This document shows positions 20,783-26,204 of a DNA stretch of 26,204 nt, piece after piece. Positions within the stretch are counted from its first letter, which is position 1, and each line of letters begins with the position of its first letter. Under the pieces are notes generated by a model. It searched no databases and had not been told where the DNA came from. It saw only the letters and a list, made by a program, of their open reading frames with translations. Position numbers and translations under genes: made by a program. Source of the DNA: Pelargonium cotyledonis (lineage: Eukaryota > Streptophyta > Magnoliopsida > Geraniales > Geraniaceae); assembly GCA_036897625.1 (NCBI GenBank), contig JAYMTA010000602.1, forward strand, positions 1 through 26,204, written 5' to 3'.

Positions 20783-20860
20783 TTTATCTTTTCTAATTTT
20801 TTCAATTATTTTTAGTTTTATTGTTGATTTTTTTCCAGAAAATGTTTTGACTAATGAAGG

Positions 20861-20945
20861 GTTTCCAATGATGTTTCATATGAACCATGCTAATGCTGAT
20901 GATTCCTTGATTGAAATCCTTTCTGTTTCTATACACTGAGGGAAC
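20861..20945 (+). ncRNA. snoR53: Box C/D snoRNA, snR53/snoR53-like (18S guide)
   Basis: A terminal stem GTTTCC (20861-20866) pairs fully with GGGAAC (20940-20945), counting one G-U. Box C is ATGATGT at 20868-20874, box D' CTGA at 20896-20899 and box D CTGA at 20936-20939. The 11 bases before D', CCATGCTAATG (20885-20895), are the exact complement of CATTAGCATGG in plant 18S rRNA. By the fifth-base rule this guides 2'-O-methylation of the A in CATTAG, which from memory is the site of yeast snR53 (Am796) and the plant snoR53 family. It lies third in the cluster, consistent with one polycistronic precursor. Confidence 0.75.
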
Positions 20946-20949
20946 TCCA

Positions 20950-22340
20950 ATTCAACAGTAAACCTGTTTTTATAAAACAAATATGATGATTTTATTTTGA
21001 TGAAATTCACTACATGGGTGAGATTCAACTATGAAAGTTTCAAATACGTATCTTGTGTTGCCTTAGAACCAATTTTGACAAAAAAAAGTTCATTGCTCAT
21101 GGTTTATTATTGAATTTGCAGTTGGAGGAGTCAACTATCTAAACAGATGAAGATGTTGAATGAGACATTAGCAACTATGATAACATGTAGTAAATTCTAT
21201 TTTGTTTTGATGAAATTTCTTGTGGATGTGGTGAATTGAAGGATTATTACATAATACATGTACTCAATTTGTGTTACTTTAATGTTGATGTAAAATGTAA
21301 GTACAAGCCAAAATGAATATGAATGTCTTTACAAATTAACAAAATCATCTTGAATATGTCACTTGCTTGTTTAAATTTTTAAATTTATAAAAATCAACAA
21401 AACCTTGTATGTACTTTCAAAAACAAACAAAACCTCCTTACATGTGATGAAATCTCTAACCTTCACCTATTGAGGTCTAAATTTGGATGTTTTGTCTGGT
21501 GGGGAACAAAAATGAAGTACGAAAAAGATGAAACTTTACATATAAAGTGAGTGTTATAGCTATTGTTTTGAATTTTAGAGGGTTGAGAAGATGAGGAAGA
21601 GAGAGCAAGTTAACAATGTTGAAAATGTGCTTCAATCTAATAGTTGAAGCATTATTTAGTATTTTCAAAATGACAATAATTGACAACAATATCCAATTCA
21701 AGGACATCAAAACAAGCAAGACTGTCAATGATGCATCAGTGTATCCCCCAAGAAAACCTCTATACTTAGCTTGAAGTCACATTCCATACATGATACAAAA
21801 TGCTTAGATTCACAAGAGGAATGGATCAATTTTCAACTGCTTGATATCACATAACCCAAAAAATCAAGACAATGAATGAGAATGATCATGAATATCAAAA
21901 CAACAGTCCATTAGTACTAAACATATGAAACATGCTTCTCAACTGCAAAGGGAAAAGGGATGTGAACAACTACTGATAATAAAAGCAAAGGATCAACAAT
22001 GGAGAACAATAAACTGCTTCCAGACCTCTACAATATATTTCAAAAGTTCCATGTAAACTCAAGAGATGATGAAATGATTTAGGAGGCAAACACTCATGTT
22101 ACTGAATACAGGGAATACAAAAAATACATCCAAAGATGCAGATAGAAGAATAAACAAATTCATATTCTCACAAGGCAAAGCTCCCGAGGAAGAGCAAAAG
22201 AAACGGACCACACAACACGATACCTTTGCATCCATTCTCGCTTACAGCACGCACACATTCAGTGCAAGAGGCATAGGAGGGGTCCATCTTCCTTCAAAAT
22301 GGAAACAAAACGAAACATAACAAAAAACATTCATACAACC
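20950..22340. other. Downstream of snoRNAs and 3' flank of the PLP gene
   Basis: No further C/D pair with matching box D was found after the third snoRNA. The right part, from about 22000, is likely the 3' UTR of the minus-strand PLP gene; no canonical AATAAA was seen there. Short frames near 21477-21728 and 22096-22320 lack recognisable domains. Confidence 0.5.
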
Positions 22341-22349
22341 TTTCTTAAT

Positions 22350-25214
22350 CTATGTTTCCGAACCCTCCTCTGGCACAGTTGATAACTCGTCCCCTTCTTC
22401 AACAAATAATGGGTTAAGAAACTTTGCCACAAAAGCCCACATCTTGTAAACATCTTCGAAGTTTGTCAGGAAACTGAGCGATGCAGTAACCACCTCGACT
22501 CTGAAGAACACATTCTTACCATCTTGATCGCCACCATTAGCCATTGGCTTGCACAAGGCTGTATCTTCGTGATCGCCACCATGTTGTTTAGGGTTGTCTA
22601 CTACTCGTATGTGACTTAGGATACCAACCCCAAGAGAAATGCCATTTTTCTCGGCCAATTTCTGAACAACTTCTGGATGAATTAGACTGCCTACTTTGCT
22701 GCTCTCTCTAACATTAAAAGCCACGGCTGCACCCCTTTCATATTTGATCTTGGGGCCATATATTTGTACAAGAGGAACTCCAGCACCTCCATCTGCACTG
22801 GGTAGTCTAAGCTGAAGTAACGAGGTTACAAGCCAATTGATCAGATACCGCAGCCTCAAGGTCGTTTTGTTAAGACCCAGCATATTCACGTGATCAATAT
22901 GGCGGCAAATGACCTCAGGCTCCCTCCTTCCCCAGTCTTGATCGTCCCCATAGTCTCCATCACTAATGGACTCCTCATCGCCCAAAGAAGCTAAAGATAC
23001 TTCCCCAGGTTCCAATAAATGTCCCAAATTTTCTTTAGGGTTGTCCTCTATGCTAAAAGATACCCTACCTGTGCTTGCAACTCGACCACTCTCCTCCAAA
23101 CCAAAAAATCTACCACCGCTTGTAAATCTATTCCCTTCCCTCCTTCCAAGCAGTCTAAACTCCCCTTCTGTCTCCCTCCTTATAGCACTGTCTCTCACTT
23201 GGCAAATTTCAGACGTTGAAGAACTTCCAAGGCCATTACTGTGGTTCTTGGATACAAATCCATTTGATGTAGCACTCAACTTGCCATCTGATTCTTCTCG
23301 GACCTTAGCTTCCTCTTCAATCTCACAAACAAGACGTGGATCCGCAAATTTTCGACTACTACTACTGAGTGAAGCAGGTTCTGTTTCACTGACGTTCTCT
23401 TCTTCCGGTATCTCCTTAAAATTGTGTATCTCTTGCGACACTGATAACACTGCTGCATCAAAAGATAAAACGGAATCTACATTTGGTCTAAGGTTCACTC
23501 TCCGGTCATCATATAATGGGCTTTTATATATCTTTGATACCAGTTGAGGAGAAAAACCTTTTTTATTTCTCTTTCCAGAAAACCAAGAAGATGGTAATGG
23601 AGAGCCTGCTTTCTGTTTGCTAAATTGACCAGAATGGTCAGACCCAAATGGACTCTGTCCCAAATCAATCCAGTATGAATTCTCTGATGACCCAAATGGA
23701 CTCTGACCCTCATCTTCACTGAAAACTGGACTTCTCATAACCTCTCCCACAGAAACACTCTCCGCTTCCTCGAATATGGTGCTTGCGCCATCCCTGTCTG
23801 AGCTATTGTCGTGATCCATCTCAGTCTCAAATACATCCCTGACTTGGTTCGAAGTGAATACACCAGAAAAGGCAGGAATCTGCAAACCGCCATTTGTTTC
23901 AGCCCCTAACTCGTCATTACCATCAATCACATTTTCTTCAGTTCCAGCAAAAGCATCAAGACCATCCACAGAATCACTCAAATATTGGGGATAAACCGGA
24001 AGGATCTTCACCATTCCCGAACCAGTACGACCACGCTGATTTTCCAGGCTTCCCATAACAGATTTCTTGATCAGAAGGCACCCAAACCCTGATGGGTCGG
24101 ACCCAAACACCTTATAAAATGATGTGATGATAAAATCTGGACGAAAGAGCGAGAGCCCAAGCGAATCCATGTCCTTGGGACCCAATGATCCCGCATCAAG
24201 CAATACATGCCAATTATTCTGCTGAGCATGTGCCATCCATTGATAAGAATACTTAGCCCCAGTAACTCGAGACTGAACAGGAAACACAAATAGTCCAGCT
24301 GCGGAATCCTTCTTCCTCCTCTTCTTGTTTGTAATTTGCTCCCTCAGCTCCCTGGAGCATAGTTTCAGTGTTGGCCATTTAAACCAAGCACTGTAAACCT
24401 TTGCACCCTTCTCTTTGGCACTTTGGGCCATCCAATTCACGGACTGGCTCTCGTGATCAAACATGGTCAGCAGTTTCTTATTTGTTTGGAAAGGGTAAGA
24501 TTCAGCAAGCAATTTAAAGGCAGACCCTCTACTAAAAGTAAAAACAAGACCATATTCGTTTTCCGGGATGTTCAAGTAATCCATAATCTTTGTTTTGATA
24601 TCATCCTCAGCAGTACCTTTCTCGGCACCGCCATATAGAGCATGATTGCCCAAATTAGCTGTAATCTCGGACAATGTAAATGTGGAAGACTCCCAATAGT
24701 GCTGAGTCTGAAGAAATGAAAACAGCCCAAAGCCACAGTAGTCAAGGCATACCTTTGCACACAATTCAGCTAGGTGACCATACTCGTCCGACCTCAGCTG
24801 ATCGATCCTCTCCGAGGACTGGAACTTGGGGTACATTGTGAGGAACATGGTGAATGCTCCATGAAGGTCAGGAATGGAGTCTTCAGAGCAAAAAATCCGC
24901 TCAGCCGCAAGTGCAGTGGCTCGCAAGAACTCTTTCTGGGTATGGAGCCGAGCCAGAGATCTTGACCTCCCAAAGCTCCCATCTTGCAACTCAGTGTCAA
25001 TGTCTTGGGATTTTACAAGCGACCCATCTTCAGAAGCCTCCTCGAGAGCCTCTCTGAGCTTGTTCTCATGCAACTGCCGCAGCACCGATGGCTTCCGCTT
25101 CGCACCCTCCGTCAATCCAGAACCGACCCTCCTCCTTATCTTCTTTTTCTTCTTCTTCTTCTCCAAAAGTAAGGCGGCGCAGTGAGATATAGGCTTCCAT
25201 AGTGAAAGATGCAT
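22350..25214 (-). CDS. PLP-dependent transferase-fold, MoCo sulfurase-like
   Basis: A single exon encodes 954 aa. The start [14 protein letters not shown] is the conserved N-terminus of a plant family that, from memory, includes Arabidopsis At2g23520, At4g37100 and At5g66950; the open frame upstream is leader. A polybasic stretch (about residues 19-29) follows. The class V aminotransferase-like domain covers about 150-480 with HVLLDAGS (Asp340, likely PLP ring contact) and SFYKVFG (Lys368, expected Schiff-base lysine, codon 24113-24111). Residues about 480-760 are acidic, serine-rich and probably disordered. The fold resumes at about 765-954 and ends [20 protein letters not shown]. The cysteine loop that carries persulfide in ABA3/MOCOS is replaced by GILSHIR (about 864-870), and there is no MOSC domain. 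Cysteine desulfurase activity is therefore doubtful and the role unknown. Confidence 0.93.
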   Translation of the reverse strand: MHLSLWKPISHCAALLLEKKKKKKKIRRRVGSGLTEGAKRKPSVLRQLHENKLREALEEASEDGSLVKSQDIDTELQDGSFGRSRSLARLHTQKEFLRATALAAERIFCSEDSIPDLHGAFTMFLTMYPKFQSSERIDQLRSDEYGHLAELCAKVCLDYCGFGLFSFLQTQHYWESSTFTLSEITANLGNHALYGGAEKGTAEDDIKTKIMDYLNIPENEYGLVFTFSRGSAFKLLAESYPFQTNKKLLTMFDHESQSVNWMAQSAKEKGAKVYSAWFKWPTLKLCSRELREQITNKKRRKKDSAAGLFVFPVQSRVTGAKYSYQWMAHAQQNNWHVLLDAGSLGPKDMDSLGLSLFRPDFIITSFYKVFGSDPSGFGCLLIKKSVMGSLENQRGRTGSGMVKILPVYPQYLSDSVDGLDAFAGTEENVIDGNDELGAETNGGLQIPAFSGVFTSNQVRDVFETEMDHDNSSDRDGASTIFEEAESVSVGEVMRSPVFSEDEGQSPFGSSENSYWIDLGQSPFGSDHSGQFSKQKAGSPLPSSWFSGKRNKKGFSPQLVSKIYKSPLYDDRRVNLRPNVDSVLSFDAAVLSVSQEIHNFKEIPEEENVSETEPASLSSSSRKFADPRLVCEIEEEAKVREESDGKLSATSNGFVSKNHSNGLGSSSTSEICQVRDSAIRRETEGEFRLLGRREGNRFTSGGRFFGLEESGRVASTGRVSFSIEDNPKENLGHLLEPGEVSLASLGDEESISDGDYGDDQDWGRREPEVICRHIDHVNMLGLNKTTLRLRYLINWLVTSLLQLRLPSADGGAGVPLVQIYGPKIKYERGAAVAFNVRESSKVGSLIHPEVVQKLAEKNGISLGVGILSHIRVVDNPKQHGGDHEDTALCKPMANGGDQDGKNVFFRVEVVTASLSFLTNFEDVYKMWAFVAKFLNPLFVEEGDELSTVPEEGSET
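25139..25165. repeat. Lysine-codon microsatellite in the PLP gene
   Basis: A TTC/CTT-rich run on the plus strand (AAG/AAA codons on the coding strand) encodes the polylysine near residues 19-25. Confidence 0.85.
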
Positions 25215-26204
25215 GAATGCTCCACTCTCCACGACCAATCTGAGCAATACCCAGAAAGCAAAAAACCAGGACAGCCTCAACAAAGAACCCAAAACCAAGA
25301 CAAAAAGGTTCCAAAACCCCAGAAGCAAAAGCAGTCAGAGGGTTGGTTCATATGGGTTTCTCAGAAATCAACAACCTTATTACTTGGTGGCATATGGATT
25401 CAAATATCAAACCTTTAGCTGTGTACTGAGCAAGGAACCAACTTTTCAACACACCTAAAACATTCAAAAACTGCAGAGAAGAAGATTCTTCAGTTGGTCT
25501 AAAAGCAGAGTAAAGGAAAATAAAAAAACAAAGTGGCATATCAGATTAGGATCAAACCTTTAATGTGATCAGAGAAAACACCTTGCACTAAAGCTTGGTG
25601 CTTTAACGAGCCACTAATTGAAGTTTTGAACTATCAATTCAAATTCATCAGCAACTCTTCTTCAACCCCAGAAATAGAGAAAATGAATAAAACCAGGCAC
25701 TTTTTTTATTTCAAAACCAAGCCCCACCAATGATGCAAAACCCAAATTGGAAGACATCCCAAGAAGAGGAAACAAAAATAATCAAAACCCTCGAGACCAG
25801 GAATATAAAAATGCTTGTGAAGTTAATGTTCTACAAAAACCCAAAACAGAAACCCATACAATTTTCCGGAGAAAACGCAGCTTGTAACAGTCACAGAACC
25901 AGATAAAGTTTAGGCAGAAATTTGAAAATTTGAGAGAGACCTAAAAAAGTAAATAGAAGAAGGAGCAAGATGAGGTGAGCTGAGAGGGAAAAAAAGCAGA
26001 AACGGCTCCAACAACTCTACCAGTAATGGCACACTCTCTCCCACCAACCACTTCTTCTATCTCTCTCTGTATTGCTGTTTTCAAGCAAGAGAGAGCAATA
26101 AAGGCAAATCCGTTCCTCATTTACTACAGAGGAGAGTTAATACAGACACATAGTCTGCATTGAATGCTCTCTCTAGTCTCTGCTTGCTTCTCTCTCTTTC
26201 ACCA
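25215..26204 (-). promoter_or_regulatory. 5' leader and proximal promoter of the PLP gene
   Basis: No other gene is visible. A 63-codon frame with an ATG start at 25539-25348 precedes the main start and could be an upstream ORF, unless it lies in a leader intron. GA/CT-rich tracts fill about 26030-26200 and resemble plant core-promoter or leader sequence. No clear TATA box could be assigned. Confidence 0.5.

Noticed and set aside
20980-21240. Fourth and fifth snoRNA candidates around TATGATGATTTT and the repeated TTTTGATGAAATT
   Set aside because: C-box-like sequences occur, but there is no properly spaced CTGA box or terminal stem.
22966-23547. 193-codon plus-strand frame opposite the PLP gene
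   Set aside because: It is serine/leucine-rich and antisense to the disordered part of a confident gene.
1-26204. CRISPR arrays, operons or other prokaryotic features
   Set aside because: The genes have spliceosomal introns and plant families, and no regularly spaced repeats were seen.

Overview
The window looks like nuclear DNA of a flowering plant, probably a woody eudicot. The evidence is AT-rich intergenic DNA, GT-AG introns, plant-type B3 (REM/VRN1-like) genes, a telo-box snoRNA leader and plant retroelement debris. A Rosaceae origin is possible, but nothing visible fixes the family.

Layout. Positions 1-837 are the 5' end of an LTR retrotransposon on the minus strand (LTR, primer binding site, start of gag) that runs off the left edge. 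Its LTR ends only 80 bp before the start codon of a seven-exon plus-strand TMEM147 gene (918-4310, 226 aa), an ER membrane protein of the translocon-associated BOS complex. TMEM147 converges with a tandem cluster of minus-strand B3-domain genes from 4938 to 17505. The cluster holds a complete gene (REM-A), a 3'-truncated single-B3 copy (REM-B), a complete gene with a possible extra symmetric exon (REM-C), a decayed fossil near 13.7-14.3 kb, and a complete gene (REM-D). The complete copies share a four-exon plan with intron phases 0, 1, 0 and two B3 domains. By sequence, A groups with B and C with D.

From 17.6 to 20.35 kb there is mostly intergenic DNA with a LINE 3' fragment, an LTR-like fragment and a decayed coding-like patch. 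At 20.37-20.95 kb lies what looks like an independent noncoding transcription unit: TATA box, telo-box, then three box C/D snoRNA candidates. Two are tandem duplicates whose internal hairpin shows compensatory change. The third has an 11-nt guide to 18S rRNA matching the snR53/snoR53 site.

At the right end, a single-exon minus-strand gene (22350-25214, 954 aa) encodes a PLP-fold protein related to molybdenum cofactor sulfurase. It keeps the PLP lysine but lacks the persulfide cysteine and the MOSC domain. Its leader fills the rest of the window.

The most interesting signals are the snoRNA cluster, the birth-and-death REM array with its phase-symmetric exon and EAR-like tail, and the LTR insertion next to TMEM147. 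All gene models come from reading splice sites and paralog alignment by eye. No database or transcript data were available.
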